Assembly (NCBI RefSeq): GCF_024166365.1 | Contig: NC_064822.1 | Coordinates: 149,302,823 to 149,366,822, forward strand | DNA length: 64,000 bases | Source: Elephas maximus indicus | Taxonomy: Eukaryota; Chordata; Mammalia; Proboscidea; Elephantidae | Direction: 5' to 3' | Shown: positions 1 to 12,695 of the stretch, one piece after another | Numbering within the stretch: the stretch's first letter is position 1 | Layout of the letters: each line of letters begins with the position of its first letter | Translations under genes and position numbers: made by a program | The notes under the pieces: generated by a model | What the model was told of the DNA's origin: nothing | Seen by the model: the letters and a program-made list of their open reading frames with translations, nothing else | The model's database searches: none

Positions 1-156
1 CTGATGAGCTATGATTTTCAGAGAACGTCATAGATAAAATATGTAAGTAAGATGTGAAGTTCAGAAGGGAATACACAATCAGAAGAAGAGTGTCAGGAGA
101 GCAAAATCAAGAATATGTGGAGGCTAAAAATAATGCTCATGATTCTCGTCTCTCTA

Positions 157-365
157 TATATCTGCATATATATGTACACACACACATATATACATATAAG
201 GTGTGTGTGTATATATACATGTACATGTACATGTACATGTACATGTACATGTACATGTACATGTACATGTACATATACATGTACATGTACATGTACATGT
301 ACATATACATGTACATATACATATACATATACATGTACATATACATATACATATACATATACATG

Positions 366-409
<44 letters not shown>

Positions 410-414
410 TATAT
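157..414. repeat. Compound microsatellite, (TACATG)n/(TACATA)n
   Basis: Short runs of TA and CA pass into roughly 200 bases of alternating TACATG and TACATA hexamers. The unit ACATGT is its own reverse complement, so the tract reads almost identically on both strands and could extrude as hairpins. All long frames across it (MYMYMY-, VHVHVH- and TCTCTC-type peptides) are repeat artefacts. It directly abuts the 3' tail of the SINE at 415-595, so it may have grown from that tail. Confidence 0.97.
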
Positions 415-595
415 TCACTGCAGTCAAGTTGATTCTGACTCATAATGACCCTATAGGTCAAAGTAGAACCACCCCATAGGCCTTCCACGGCTATAAACAT
501 GGAACCAGACTGCCACATCTTTCTCAAGCAGAGTGGCTGGTGGGTTTGAACTGCCGACCTTTTGACCAGCAGCTAGGTGCCTTAACCACTGTGCC
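415..595 (-). mobile_element. AfroSINE copy, long form
   Basis: Antisense copy. The RTE-like tail (tcaagttgattctgactcat) comes first on the plus strand, then the body block with 'cagactgccacatctttctc', then the tRNA-like head containing the reversed B box (gtttgaactgcc) and ending in 'ttaaccactgtgcc'. The long form has about 40 bases more body than the short form common elsewhere in the window. Confidence 0.9.
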
Positions 596-1824
596 ATGTA
601 TAAACAATTTTGAAACATGTTAAAGAAGAGTAAAAAAAAAAAGAAGGCTCTTCTGCTTGGAGCATATTAAAAAATGTTATAAGCAAACAAACAAAAACAA
701 AGAGCAAGAACAAATGGAATTGTATTTTGTTAGGCTTCTTTTCCTCTTAAAACCCTTTTCTGTCAGGTAGTACGTTCATCAACCATGCACTGTTTCAGTC
801 TCCGGAGTTTATTGGGAAGCTGCTGTACCACTGACAGTGCATGCTGCCACAAGGCAGTGGCTTTAATGACTGAAACTGAAGAAAAGAGTGTTTGCTACAA
901 ATTACTGTTTTTACAGGGGATTGTATGAGGTATTTGAATTTTGGGTAGAAAAAACAGAAATTTTGAAAACTTTTATTTGTTACACATATGTACCAATAGA
1001 CTCTATGAAGACACTGGGGTATGATTAGTGGTACTTCATATGTGCCACTAAACAGGGTAGGCTGTGGGAGAGGGCAAGAAAAAAACCCATACCACCTACC
1101 AAAAATTCAGACACTCAATGATTCACCATGCTTCCATTAATGAAAACACATGATATCAACAAAAAAATTCAAAACAGAAAATAACTGGGTCACCAAAGGG
1201 TGAACAAGAATAATCTCAACCTGAATAGAGAAGAAATTAAAAATTGTGAAAATTAAAACATTGAAACTCAAGGTAGAAAAGGAAATAAACTACCTTTTTC
1301 CAGGTGGGAACATCATGGCCCCAGTAATTTATAAGTCAGTGCACTTATGACTTGGGATATAGAATTCTTTCCAGTAATGGGAAGATACAGAGAGCAGGAA
1401 GTTGACATTTAAAAAAAAAAAAAAAAAAGATTGTGAAAACTGAAGTTCTGTTGGACTTAATTTAGATTCTGAGGAAAAATTTAGAAACTACAAAAGGTCT
1501 TTTTTATTTTTTAATGTAAATGGATTTATATTTCTAAAAAAATATTAGTAGTATTTAGAATGGGATCATTAAGAACAAATTTTATATTTTTTATAAGATT
1601 CATAGAGTAATGGATTAGATTAGAATAGAATACATCTCGATTTAGAAAGGTGTTTACATAATTCTGAGTGACATTCTTCAAGACAAAATATAAAAGGTGG
1701 GCTGGATGATATTTCTAAAAGGCAGTGAATTATGTGATTGCTATCGATCAGTATAAAGACTTTTGGTAGTGTTTGCAGGCCCGTATCCCTTCACATATAC
1801 AAGCCATGGGAAAAGGGAAAGGAA
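596..1824. other. AT-rich flank, no feature recognised
   Basis: I see no gene, RNA or repeat that I can name here, only A-rich runs such as the one at about 1411-1428. The stretch lies downstream of MGAT4C in that gene's orientation. Confidence 0.5.
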
Positions 1825-2030
1825 TCGCGTATTTATCAAGTGCCTAGTTTATGTTAGCTCATTTTCAGCTCCTAACAGCCTACAGAGTAAACTGTTCCTA
1901 TCCTACAAATGAGAGAACTGAGTTTCAAAAACATTAAGTAAATTCTTGTATTAGGAGGCTAGCAATTACAGAACTAGGGTTCAAACTTAGGTCTGCCTGA
2001 CCCCTTTGTTGCAGCTCTACGAGTACAGAA
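1825..2030 (-). mobile_element. MIR SINE, antisense, old
   Basis: Diverged match to the core of the ancient mammalian MIR element read in reverse: 'atttatcaagtgccta', a 'gagagaactgagtttcaaa' segment and 'agggttcaaacttaggtctg'. MIR is shared across placental mammals, so this is an old insertion. The younger L1-type element at 2058 follows almost directly. Confidence 0.65.
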
Positions 2031-2057
2031 GGAATAAATATAAAATTTGTGGAAACA

Positions 2058-2914
2058 CGGAAGGTCAGCTCAACTGGACTGGACCAAAAGCAAAGAAGTT
2101 TCTGGGATAAACTGAATGCTTCGAAGGTCAGCGGAGCAAGGGTGGGGGTTTGGGGACTATGACTTAAGGAGACTTCTAAGTCAATTGGCAAAATAATCCT
2201 ATTATGCAAACATTCTGCATCCCACTTTAAAGTGTAGCGTCTGGGGTCTTAAATGCTAACAAGCAACAATCTAAGATGCATCAATCAGTCTCAACCTGCC
2301 TGGATCAAAGGAGAATGAAGAACATCAAGGTCACACGGTAACTATGAGCCTAAGAGACAGAAAGGGCCACATTAACCAGAAACTTACATCATCCTGAGAC
2401 CAGAAGAACTAGATGGTGCCTGGCCACAACCGATGACTGCCCTGACAGGGAGCACAACAGAGAACCTCTGAGGGAGCAGGAGAACAGTGGGATGCAGACC
2501 CCAAATTCTCATAAAAAGACCAGACTTAATGGCCTGACTGAGACTAGAGGAATCCCAGCGGTCATGGTCCCCAAACCTTCTGTTGGCCCAGGACAGGAAC
2601 CATTCCCGAAGACAACTCATCAGACGTGGAAGGGACTGGACAATGTGTTGGAGAGAGATGCTGATGAAGAGTGAGCTACTTGTATCAGGTGGACCCTTGA
2701 GACTGTGTTGGCATCTCCTGTCTGGAGGGGAGACAGGAGGGTAGAGAGGGCTAGAAACTGGCAAAACCGTTACTAAAGGAGAGACTGGAAGGAGGGAGAG
2801 GGCTGACTCATTGGCGGAGAGTAAGTGGGAGTATGGAGTAAGGTGTATATAAGCTTATATGTGACAGACTGACTTGTAAACTTTCACTTAAAGCACAATA
2901 AAAATTATTTTTAA
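2058..2914 (+). mobile_element. L1-type 3' end, 5'-truncated, with target-site duplication
   Basis: An 850-base non-coding element. It contains a purine-rich stretch at about 2710-2830 and ends in an AATAAA-containing A-rich tail near 2898-2914. It is flanked by near-identical direct repeats, aaaatttgtggaaaca (2042-2057) and aaaattgtggaaaca (2915-2929), as expected of target-primed reverse transcription. Similar sequence recurs at 35805-36197 (minus) and about 54738-55535 (plus). The polypurine tract, poly(A) signal and 5' truncation suggest an L1 3' untranslated region, but the family name is inferred. Open frames inside it (2384-2764 minus, 2492-2674 plus) are not genes. Confidence 0.75.
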
Positions 2915-2929
2915 AAAATTGTGGAAACA

Positions 2930-4314
2930 AAGTTGGGAAGTCATGTAAAGACACTGGCTGACAGTCTCAAGAGCTGGAAAGTTTGAAATAATGATTCAAA
3001 AGAAGCAGAATGAAATTAACACTAACTTTTACAAGAAGCCTGCGAAAAAACCCAATTGCACATGTAAAGAATAGTAAACAACTATCAGTAGAACTTAGTT
3101 TGAATATAAGCTGTCAATCAACAATATGATGATAAGAAAAATAAATGTATCTTAGATTGTATTAATGAGTATATTGGCCAGGAAAAGAAAGAGAATTACA
3201 CTGTTTTCTTCAACTGTTAGGTAAGATTCAGAGTAACATTTTCAATGCTAATCCTGAGGACAATATTCTAAAAGAGATGTTCACGAATGGGCAAATATTC
3301 AGTGAAGTGTGCCATCTGGGCATCTAGGAGAGCAGGTGCTTTCCTTACCATGCAATATATTATGATTTTTCATTAATAAAGACATGTTCGTTCCATTAAT
3401 ACACCATTATTATACAGTGTATTATAAGGAATTCCCAAAGAAGACTGGCTCAGTAATAAATAGTATGCCCCAGTCCCATCAGTGTAGAAATATGAATAAA
3501 ATAATTGTAAGTGGAACACTGGCTTTCAAATTATATATTTCTACCTGGAAAATATCTACTTTATAAATTGCAGAAGATTGTGGTTTTTCAATGAAACTGC
3601 AAATGTGCTTGTATTGACTTTTTTTAAAATGTTTTTAATCCACATCTATTACTGCTGCTAAAATATGTATTTTCCAACAATGCATATTTTCTCAAATTCA
3701 TTGTGCTTTAACTAGATGCTTTTCTTCAATGTCCATAAATACTGAAAAGGCTCACTTTCTTAAAGAGAAGAATTCTAAGTGTAATTTTCTTCAGTCAGTT
3801 AATATATTAATCTGAGATATTTTAAAGTACATACCATATTTTGCTTAAAACCTGTCAGTATCATATTGTCCTAGCAATTAAATGATAACTTACCATTCAT
3901 GGCTCATTCCAGTTCTTTTCAATTAATATTTTTAACAGAAAATATAATGTATAAGAAAATAACCATAAAGAGACAGATAGCATAAAGCTTAATAAAAGCT
4001 TGAATACAGTTAAACTTAATAACTATATTTCACTGTATGTTTCTGAAATCAGATTATTGGAGCCCTATTCAGAATTATTTTCAAGTATACGAATTACAAG
4101 ACTAAGCCACAAAAACATTTGATCAGATTTTCTTTTTGAGGGAGAGCCGTTATTTGTCCTTCCTGGCCCCTAATGGAGTGAAGCTTTCCTTTCAAGGTCT
4201 TTTTCTCAGACAGCTGACCCAGTATTAACCTGTAAAGAAAACATAGACATGCCCTTAAGTGATTAACCAGCTTTTCAAAATCCATTTTCAATATTGAAGG
4301 GTAAATTTAAGATG
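2930..4314. other. AT-rich flank, no feature recognised
   Basis: Unique-looking AT-rich sequence. The small open frames here lack family resemblance and I do not support them as genes. Confidence 0.5.
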
Positions 4315-4462
4315 TGATGGCAAAGTGGTTAAGTGCTAACCAAAAGGCTGGCAATTTGAATCCACCAGCTGCTCCTTTGAAACGTTATGGGGCAGTTCTA
4401 CTCTGTCCTATAGAGCCACTAAGAGTCGGAATTGACTCAAGGGCAGCGGATTTTGGGTTTAG
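4315..4462 (+). mobile_element. AfroSINE copy, short form
   Basis: Sense copy with A-box-like 'tggcaaagtggttaag', B-box region 'aatttgaatccacc', middle 'ggggcagttctactctgtcc' and tail 'taagagtcggaattgac', ending in a short T-rich run. Confidence 0.9.
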
Positions 4463-6555
4463 CAAACATCAAGATTCACTGAACTCTAAGTAGTCATCGC
4501 TGAAACGTTTTTCAGGATTTGATAGATGTCAATGGCTGGTCTTTGGAAACATACTCCCAGAAGAATGTGCAAAAGTTTATATAGTTCATGGAGTCTGCAT
4601 AGGTCTTGATATTATATGATTTGGAATAGAGCTGTGTACTTTTTAATATTGAAAGTGCAGGGAAAAAGTTATTTTAAATTTTATGAGACATGTAGAATGC
4701 TAAAGATGAAGATAATAGTTTAGTGGCAATGCTCATTTTTTTAAGACTTAGATGGGCACAAAGTATTAATATCCGTTCTCTTTTAAACAGACTCATGTTT
4801 CCTCTCTAACATTATTGCAAGTGGACGCAAAGAATATACTTAATTGTTGTATCAGTAAGACAACAATAAGATTTTCTCATCTTTTATGTGAGTTTCTAAC
4901 TTAATTGATTTGATAGAATGAATAAAAGACTTCTCAATCTTTTTTGGATTGTAGTTCACCAATGAAACATAAGGATTGTGTGTCGAGATGACAGGGAAAG
5001 CAGAAATAATTCCTCATTCTTTCTCATTATCATATGTCTAGTCTTCATCAATATACAATTATGCACACAAATTCATCTACATAAACGTTATTTTTGTTTC
5101 CATAAACACATATAAAGCACTCTCCATTTACCTCCATAATGAAATCTTTTGTCTTTGCTCTCTTCATTAAAAAATAGAAAAGATGAGACAAATTCAGGAC
5201 ATTCTGAACACCAATGTCTTCAGAATGCACTAAGATGTTCTGCATCACATTTATGGACACATGGTATGAAAACAACTGTCCAATCTCTTATATTAAATTA
5301 GTCAGGCTTGCTTACCATTTGCATGGGCAAACTGCAAGATCAGCATTTTAGGACCTTTTTCGTATTCTTCCACAACAGGATGATATGACTTATAGAAGAA
5401 TTATACCAGCTATTTCCAGATGCTATAACTTATTATCTGAGACTCAAGTAGCAAACAGAGAGCAGAAAACATCACTTTATATGGAGAGCCTTCTTGATAC
5501 ATAGGAATGAGCATTGTCTAGATAGCAGAGCATCTGATCGCTCATTCTCACTTTGCTATGTAGTAATTCTTTGGGTCTAGAAATGTCAACTAATTTCTGT
5601 GCTTCTTACTTTTCTTCTTTATAAGCTGAGATGCCCATTTAAACTCCAAAAAAAGTATATGATAATTCACAATAGTTTCAATTAGATGAATTTTAATACA
5701 AAACATATAAAATCAATTTCAAAAATTTTCTCCATATACTGCAAATAGCTATTAGAATTAACCAATTATAGGCCTTCACTAACTTCTATTAAATGCAGGT
5801 ACCCAATGTAACCTGAAAATAACAAGCTTAACTATTCTTTTTTTTTTGCAAATGGGAAACTGGAAAAAGACTGCTTCCCACAGAAAATTTATTAACAATA
5901 GGTGATCAATTAAATGTTTTAAAACAGTGAACAATGTCCCCTTTCATATAAATAAGTTGGGGAGATTTTTTTTAAGTTTTTTTTTTTTTATCCTTCCGTA
6001 GCCCCACCCACACACAAAGTTCTATTCAAAGACATCATCTCTATGAGAGGTATTGATTGTAGACATACAGAAGTCAATGGAAATCTAAGTTTATGAGAAA
6101 AAAAAATCAGACTATCTTTCGAACAAGCTGCACCTTCACACAGATGCTTAATAAGGTCTATCTGATGATATAATGAATTATCAACTCTTAAGGAAGAAGT
6201 GTACACATCTGGTAACTTTCAAGAAACACCATCCAACAAAATATGTTTTCTCATTTTAAATCTATCACCCTTTTGAAAGTCAGTTCCAATTTTCAAACAA
6301 CCATGACATATATATGAAAGTGTCATTATGATGGGATGATATTCAACTTCAGATGCTAAAATAAACACAAGGGCGGGTTAGAGTAAAATTATGTTGACAA
6401 TGTTTAAATCAAAACTGCCAAGATGATTAACTTTTCTTTTTACGTATTTCACCCATTGCTTTCCCTCCAAAAGACAAAGGTAGCAAAAGAGGAAGGTAGC
6501 AAAAAAAGGAAACAGGAAGACCTGCTTCAGTAATAGAACATATTGATTTAATTGG
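4463..6555. other. MGAT4C 3' untranslated region and downstream flank
   Basis: The sequence immediately below 6556 must include the MGAT4C 3' untranslated region (minus strand). A minus-strand AATAAA occurs at 5888-5893, about 660 bases past the stop, but no convincing GU-rich element follows, so I do not fix a polyadenylation site. Nothing else is recognised. Confidence 0.4.
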
Positions 6556-7697
6556 CTAAGAAGTCCAAATGCTAATACTCCGAATGATCAGCCATTCTTT
6601 TTGTGTTTTGGTAACGTATATCCTCATACAATGAATATCAAACGGAACTTTTTGATTCACATCTGACATTTCAAAGTTTCCATTTTTGAATTCCCCTAGT
6701 TTTAAATAAGTAACACATTGTATCCCTTTTTTGCTAGGTATAACTTTTTCTCCAACATCTAGGGCTCCATGATGCAAAATGTCATTTTGTCGATCTTCTG
6801 TTCCGGTAGTCACTTTAATTTTGCTGATTATAATTGGATTTTCAAATACAATCACAAAGACATCTCCTGTTGAAGGTGGTTTTCCCCAGAAGTACTCATC
6901 AACACTACTATAAGCCTTGCTTGCTTCATAATTTTCAAATACATTCATGTTGGTGTATAGGCTTGCAGGAGGGTTATCAGGAATGTCAAATGACTCCTCT
7001 TCAAAATCATCATCCTTCAACTTGTTTTCTGTCCCTTTATATGATGAATAGTAACCCATGTGCTGAAACAGCGATGGTTTAAAACGGATCACGTTTTTCT
7101 GAGCCAGCAGACCCCGAAAATGAGTCAATAGCCAATCACAAGGCATTTCTTGATAAAACATTAATAAAAAATGTGCCAGACGTGGGAGATCATGAGAATG
7201 ATAGAGCTTTCCAATGTAGCCAAGCTTAGAAAATTCAAGAGTTACCCAGTAAGTTCCTTCTAATGATGTAATGACTTTCTTGATGGCAGTTAAGAAATTC
7301 TTTGAACATCGGACATCATCTTCAAGCATCACATAATAATCTGAAGTATTGGCACAAAAATTAAGCAAAAAAGCATAATCTACATTTTGCTTGGAACGAA
7401 ATTTGACTCTATCTTCCGGATCATTGTAGTTTCTTTTAAGGCCATCCAAGATTGGGTAATATTCCTCAGGAGCATGTATAACCATTAATCTTCCAGCAAT
7501 AATGTGATGGGCAAATTTCTGTGTAATATCCTGGACCATGGTCTCACGCCAGGATGAATTAAAGTCTGCTAGATGAACCACCACTGAAATTTCCTTCAGT
7601 TCTTCATAGCTGGACTGCTCAAAAATCGACTTGATTGTCTCAAGTAAATAGTTTCCTTTTTTTCTTTTTACTGATGAAAGTCCAATTGTAAGATATC
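6556..7697 (-). CDS. MGAT4C: MGAT4C coding exon 3 (last): catalytic and C-terminal region
   Basis: This exon encodes residues 99 (split codon) to 478 of an alpha-1,3-mannosyl-glycoprotein 4-beta-N-acetylglucosaminyltransferase-like protein, family C (GT54, GnT-IV group), a Golgi type II membrane protein. The acceptor is 'ttttgctcag' on the minus strand, followed by GATATC. The frame continues unbroken to the stop at 6556-6558. Landmarks are the acidic motif LEDDVRC at residues 223-229, likely the metal/sugar-nucleotide site, and sequons NSS (145) and NTS (215). The last ~150 residues correspond to the C-terminal domain and end IRSISIWTS. Length and sequence match the mammalian protein as I know it. 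GnT-IVa/b build the beta-1,4 GlcNAc branch on N-glycans; whether family C has that activity is uncertain. The exon reads past the in-frame GTG at 7584 (residue 137), which is not the real start. Confidence 0.97.
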
Positions 7698-8734
7698 CTG
7701 AGCAAAAGAATTAAGAAAGAAGACAAATTAAAAGTTAAATAGGTTTTGAAAATCACAGAAAAAAAAAAAAAAGATAATGTTGCTCTTAGGTCTGCTACCA
7801 TATTAAGTAAGCCTAGTAAAAACAATGTATGCAACATTTTTTTATTAAATCATTAAGCTGTATATATAAAGGTAATAATTTATATATAATTGATATTTTC
7901 TATGAAAGATAAATTGCATCTTAAGGACTAACAGATGGGCCCTATTTCTATATGCACTTGTTTATAAAATTTTAAAAAATGGTTTAAAGTGTTTTGTGGC
8001 TTAATGTTCTCATACATTCTCATTAGAGAATATAGATATATATTTAGATCATATAAAAGCTATAAAAAAAACTGCAAAAGGGGCAGGAAATCTACAGTAA
8101 ATGCTGACAAATTAGCCTCAAATAATTAAAAATAATAATCTTTAAATTTTTCATAGAAAATATGTTGTATATTTTTATCTTTCAGCATTGTCACAATATT
8201 ATGTCAGTAAAGTTCATAACTGGGCTTCAAAATTTTAATTTGAAATTCATCTACTATCTTAAGACTTAGGAATTAATATTTTCTTTAATTTGAAACAAAT
8301 TTATAGTAATTTTATTTGGAGAAATTTTTCTTCAGAAAATCACAATGTAAAATTAAAAATTAGATATTTTGAAGGAAATGATAGTTCTTCTCTGAGAAGT
8401 GTTAGCTGAGTCTACTGAAATATTTTCAATTTTTAAGGCTCACATATTCATCATGATTCAGAAATGAATATAATTTCTGAACCAATGTTTGGAAAATACA
8501 GAAGTGTTTATATTCACCAAAACTATTGTTTTAACATACACACCTAGACGATGTGATTTGTGGGATACTGAAAAATCTCCTTCCAAGAAAAATCTTTCTT
8601 ACTGTTGTGTCAGAGAGATGGAGATTTACACATTTTGCTTAAGTACCTGGGCTTAAGACCAGACTTCTATTGAAACAGGTATATTACCTGGAACCATTAA
8701 ATGTTAAGCCACCTGTCTTCATCAACACTCAATA
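7698..8734. other. MGAT4C intron 2, proximal part, no repeat recognised
   Basis: Intron between coding exons 2 and 3. The polypyrimidine tract and AG acceptor of exon 3 lie at 7698-7730 on the minus strand. The rest is AT-rich with no element I can name. Confidence 0.6.
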
Positions 8735-9085
8735 ATAATCAACAATGATAGAGCACTTTCTACATACAATGCAGATGTCTATGTACTTTACGTGCAATGT
8801 ACACTTGAATATTCATAACAGACTCTTGAAATAGGTTTGCTACTGTTGTGGATTGAATTGTGTCCCTCAAAAATATCTGTCAACTTGGCTAGGTCATGAT
8901 TTTCTTATATAATTGTCTATCATTTTATCATCTGATGTGATTTCCCCATGTGTTGTAAATCCTATCACTATGACGTAATAAGATGGATTAGTGGCAGTTA
9001 TATGGATGAGATCTAAGTTATAGTGAGATGAGATAATACAAAAAGTATCACAGAAAGTAAGTTGTGTGGCACCAATATTTAAACT
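8735..9085. mobile_element. Old interspersed repeats: MIR-like fragment plus LTR-like piece
   Basis: 8735-8845 resembles a MIR in reverse ('agcactttctacatacaatg'). It is followed at about 8846 by 'gtggattgaattgtgtccc', the opening of a widespread mammalian LTR-like repeat also seen at 22321. Boundaries and classes are approximate. Confidence 0.35.
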
Positions 9086-9539
9086 GTCCTGCTCTTATCC
9101 TCTGTGTTATATAGCCTCTTTGGGATAAAGCAGTTGGTATGCATGTCAACAGATACTAGTAATTTAGCATAGAAAGGGGAAGTTAGTAACAGTCGAACAA
9201 AGGAGGTGTAAAGAGATGAAATAATAGTGGCAGTCTTACATAATTAGAAAGACGCTTAAAAAGTAAACAACTGAAATGGTAGAATAAATGTAAAAGAGAG
9301 CTAAAGAAATGTAAATTAACTAAGTCACAATTTCCTCAACCTGGTGATCACAAACTCTTTGTAAAAACATTTAATAGGAACCTCAATTGTTGTGGTCTCC
9401 ACACAATCTAATAAGGAGTCTTTATATTTGGTTGTGATATCACTATATTTCACTAATTCTAAGATTCATATTTTTCACACTGAAACATTTTAAAATCAGG
9501 TTGCATGCTACAGTCACTGGCATCTTATAAATAAAACAG

Positions 9540-9990
9540 ATAATGATTATACTTTCTTAGTGGTCCCATGCTGTGACCCTTCCCAGACCTCACTCTATGT
9601 GTTTGTTTGTATCCTTCTTTGTTGTAATAAATCTCTACTAAGTATGCTATAGTCTCTGTGGAGTCTATGATTCTTTACAGCAAATTATCAGACTCAGTGG
9701 AGCAGAGGAAACCAGCCAGTCTGGAATGGAGGGAGTCATGTGGATTTCCAGGCTTGTGGCTGGTACCCACTGACCTAGTCCTGGGTGGCTGGGGATGAGA
9801 GAGAGAAGGGCTGTGAGGGTAGCTGGGGTCTGACCTGAACAGGAAAAGGAAGCTGAAATTTCCACAAGACACAGGAGGAGTGTGGAGTGAGATTTGTTGT
9901 CCACCACACACTTTGGCATCACAGATGGGTTACCTTAGTCTCCCTGGACTGGTTTGTACAACTGGTGCAGTTGGCAGGACTTGCTAGAGT
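9540..9990 (+). mobile_element. Possible LTR-retrotransposon fragment
   Basis: GC-richer than its surroundings, with an AATAAA at about 9627 followed by 'ctctgtggagtctatg' and a C/G-rich stretch to about 9930. This resembles an LTR R-U5 junction with some leader sequence. I see no retroviral coding sequence. The antisense frames of 85 and 78 codons across it have no recognisable homology. The class is a guess from composition and layout. Confidence 0.3.
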
Positions 9991-10504
9991 AACTCTGGTA
10001 TCACTATGGCATATTAGATAAGGATATGTTTTATAATCTATGGTGCCCTGGAATCTATGAAATATAGTATGATGTTTCTTGGCTTTAAACAAACAGGTTT
10101 TTCCAATTTAACTTTCATTCATTCAAAATAGGTAATAAGTAATAAAAATCAAACCATTAAAGTTTACAAAATTTAAAATATGGAAATATTTAGTGGCTAA
10201 ATACTAACTTATTAAATTGATTTTCCCTAATCTCTCTCTACATAGTTCTACAGCAAACTGTTAAAATGTTCACATTACATGTAGGCACTTTAGAATATTG
10301 TTATTAAAGGAAATGAATCCATGAAAAAATTGCATTCTCAATTAAAAAAAAAGTTATTAAAAATCTAAGAACCATTGAAGTCTTTCCCAAATAATATATT
10401 AGTAAAGCTCTTAAACATTTATTGCTATACAAATGAAATGTGTTGGCATATTTTAAAATGAAATATTTTATGTATTCTTTATCTAAAAGTTTAAGGGTAC
10501 TTAC

Positions 10505-10652
10505 GCTTTCTTTGTAAAGGGGTGGCAGCTAGGTAGCGATAGGTGACATTTATGGCTCCTGAGAAATTAGATAAATCTTTGAATGTATGTACATAGCGTT
10601 CTGAATTCACCTGATGAGTGGATGTTTCCCTTATAAGTTGTTTATCGCCTTC
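10505..10652 (-). CDS. MGAT4C: MGAT4C coding exon 2: stem region
   Basis: This 148-base exon encodes residues 50-98 plus the first base of codon 99, starting EGDKQLIRE and ending TPLQRK|R. On the minus strand the acceptor is 'cttgggattcag' and the donor is AAAGC|GTAAGT (phase 1). It forms the lumenal stem between the membrane anchor and the catalytic domain. It carries two N-glycosylation sequons, NFS (residue 78) and NVT (84). The upstream junction is phase 0 and joins ...SYVL to EGDK in frame. The open frame runs beyond the splice sites on both sides, but the exon limits come from consensus GT/AG and the known protein. Confidence 0.95.
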
Positions 10653-12259
10653 CTGAATCCCAAGAAAGAGGCAGAGAAAGAAAGTAAATAGTAGGTGACA
10701 CTGGATTACACAGTTTTTTTTTTTTTTTTTAACTAAGCAATGAATATGGGTAGGATATATAATATAGGGTGCTATAAAACCCTCAATGACTGGTACCATG
10801 AAACTTACATAATTGTGTCTACCTGATTTCTGACTTAGAGTCTGCTTCAGGCTATGTCTCTTCTACCCTACACTTTATATCACAGTTGCATTTGCTTCTC
10901 TATTGGATATTCTAATAATGACACTTTATTGATTTAAAAAATCTCCAAAATGAAAACCCCACTGCATCTACCATAAAATTCAAATTCTTTACAATAACAC
11001 CAGAATCTTCAAATTTGACAGTAATCTATTTTACAGTTTCGTCTCAGGACAGTTCTCATCAAATCCCTATATTTGAGTTAGACTAAGCTATTTACTCTTC
11101 ACCAAGTACTGCCAAAGAAAAGATCACATATTATTTCTATAAATGTGAAAATTTAGAAATGATTAAGAAGATGTAGTACTGGACATGATGGTTATATTTT
11201 AAATAATTTATTAATCATGAAGTTTTAATCAGCCAGCTATAAGATCACTGTCATCAAAAGCCATTGAGAATGGCCAGTCCTGGCCCTTGAGACATACCAG
11301 TGCTTGTTTGTTTACAAATGTTTCTGAGGTGCCTCATTTAAGATATATTTGTTCAAAATCTAAGAAATATGCTTAGATCATGCATTCATCTTTCCAGCAA
11401 TAATATATTTTCTGTGTGTGTGCTATTCTGTTGGAGATAAAGTATGGTCCTTTTATAATTAAGATCCCTTATATCTATTTTGGTGGTGGAATTATGTCAT
11501 TAAATTTTTAAGATGGTTTATATTCAAGAAAACATTCATATACAGGGAAAATATATACTTTCATAATGACTTATTTCTGCTTTATTTTCTCTTTTTTGAT
11601 GTAAGTTCAGTAGTAGATATAATTATCTAATAATTTGATCAAACTGCTATTGGTTATATGTATTAGCAAAATGACTTGTTGGGCTTATATATAATTGACT
11701 ACTGTTGTTAAAATATGTCTTTGAGCAGGAGGAACTATTCCTCTTTAGGTAAGGTGTGTACTGTGTTGTGATAAATGTGGATGGATGTCTACTATTGCCT
11801 ATAGACTGTTAAGCATATGTAAGCTGCTAAAACTATAGAGAAAGCGAGTGGATTAAATGCTTTGGTCCTGCTATTATTTGCTATGGTCAGTAAAACTTTA
11901 AACTCCTGCTCTAAAAGATTACAAAGGATTCAGATACAAATTTTACTTCCATTGGAACCTTTAATACTTTGCATCAAACTCAATGCAAAGGAAAAAAGAT
12001 GAATAACTCAAAACTTTAAAATCTGTGGCCAGATTGAAATTTTTTTAAGATAAATATTAATTGAGATTGGTGGACATGACTGAGGATTTACAAGAGCTTT
12101 CTATATGGTCCTTACTAAATCAAGATTCATTCTGAACATTTTTTAGTATATTGAATTAGGTTTATGAACTTACACATGGTCCTCAGTATTTTATTTCTAC
12201 ATATTGTATTGTCTTGGTCATTTGGAAATGGAAATACTATGTTACCAACCAATTTTACC
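10653..12259. other. MGAT4C intron 1, exon-2-proximal part, nothing recognised
   Basis: AT-rich intron. The exon 2 polypyrimidine tract is at 10655-10690 on the minus strand, with a T/A homopolymer near 10716. No repeat or gene that I can name. Confidence 0.5.
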
Positions 12260-12695
12260 TCTGGGTGGGAATTGAAAGGAGACTCAAAAAAAACACACAA
12301 ATACACCAGTTTATTGTAGTGTTATTCACAATAGCTGAAAGGTAGAAACTTACTGACTATAAGCAGATGAATATATAAATTTTGATGGCTATACACAATG
12401 GAGTGTTATATGGGTATAAAGAAAAATGAAGTTCTGATACATACCACAACATGGATGAATCTTGAAACATTATGCTAAGTGAAATAAGCCAGACACCATA
12501 GGACAAATATTGCATGATCCCACCTATATGAAATACCCAGGATAGGTAAATCAATCAAAACAAAAGAAGACTGATGGTTACCAGGGAATGAGGGAAGAGA
12601 GAATGGGAGTAAAAACCATCATAGTGTCCACTTAAAATTGATGAGTTGTATTCTATGTGAATTATATCTTAATAAAGACAAAAGAAAAATATACC
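12260..12695 (+). mobile_element. L1 3' end, sense, old
   Basis: Diverged match to the mammalian L1M-type 3' region: 'ttattcacaatagctgaaag', 'acaacatggatgaat', 'gctaagtgaaataagccag', then 'gaattatatcttaataaag' with an AATAAA near the end. The minus-strand frame at 12357-12554 is an artefact of this element. Confidence 0.75.

Noticed and set aside
54-527. Long open frames on both strands (up to 144 codons) near the left end
   Set aside because: They run through the hexanucleotide microsatellite and encode two-residue repeats (MY, VH, TC, YV), an artefact of the repeat.
2384-2764. 126-codon minus frame and the overlapping 60-codon plus frame
   Set aside because: Both lie inside the non-coding L1-type element at 2058-2914.
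5888-5893. Minus-strand AATAAA as the MGAT4C polyadenylation signal
   Set aside because: No clear GU-rich downstream element, and AATAAA is frequent by chance in AT-rich DNA. Left unassigned.
6556-7584. The 342-codon minus frame as a complete gene starting at 7584
   Set aside because: The first codon is GTG inside the MGAT4C exon. The reading frame continues upstream to the acceptor at 7697 and is joined by two more coding exons.
9540-9990. Retroviral gene remnants next to an LTR-like region
   Set aside because: Only a possible LTR polyadenylation region and leader-like sequence. No retroviral coding motif could be recognised.
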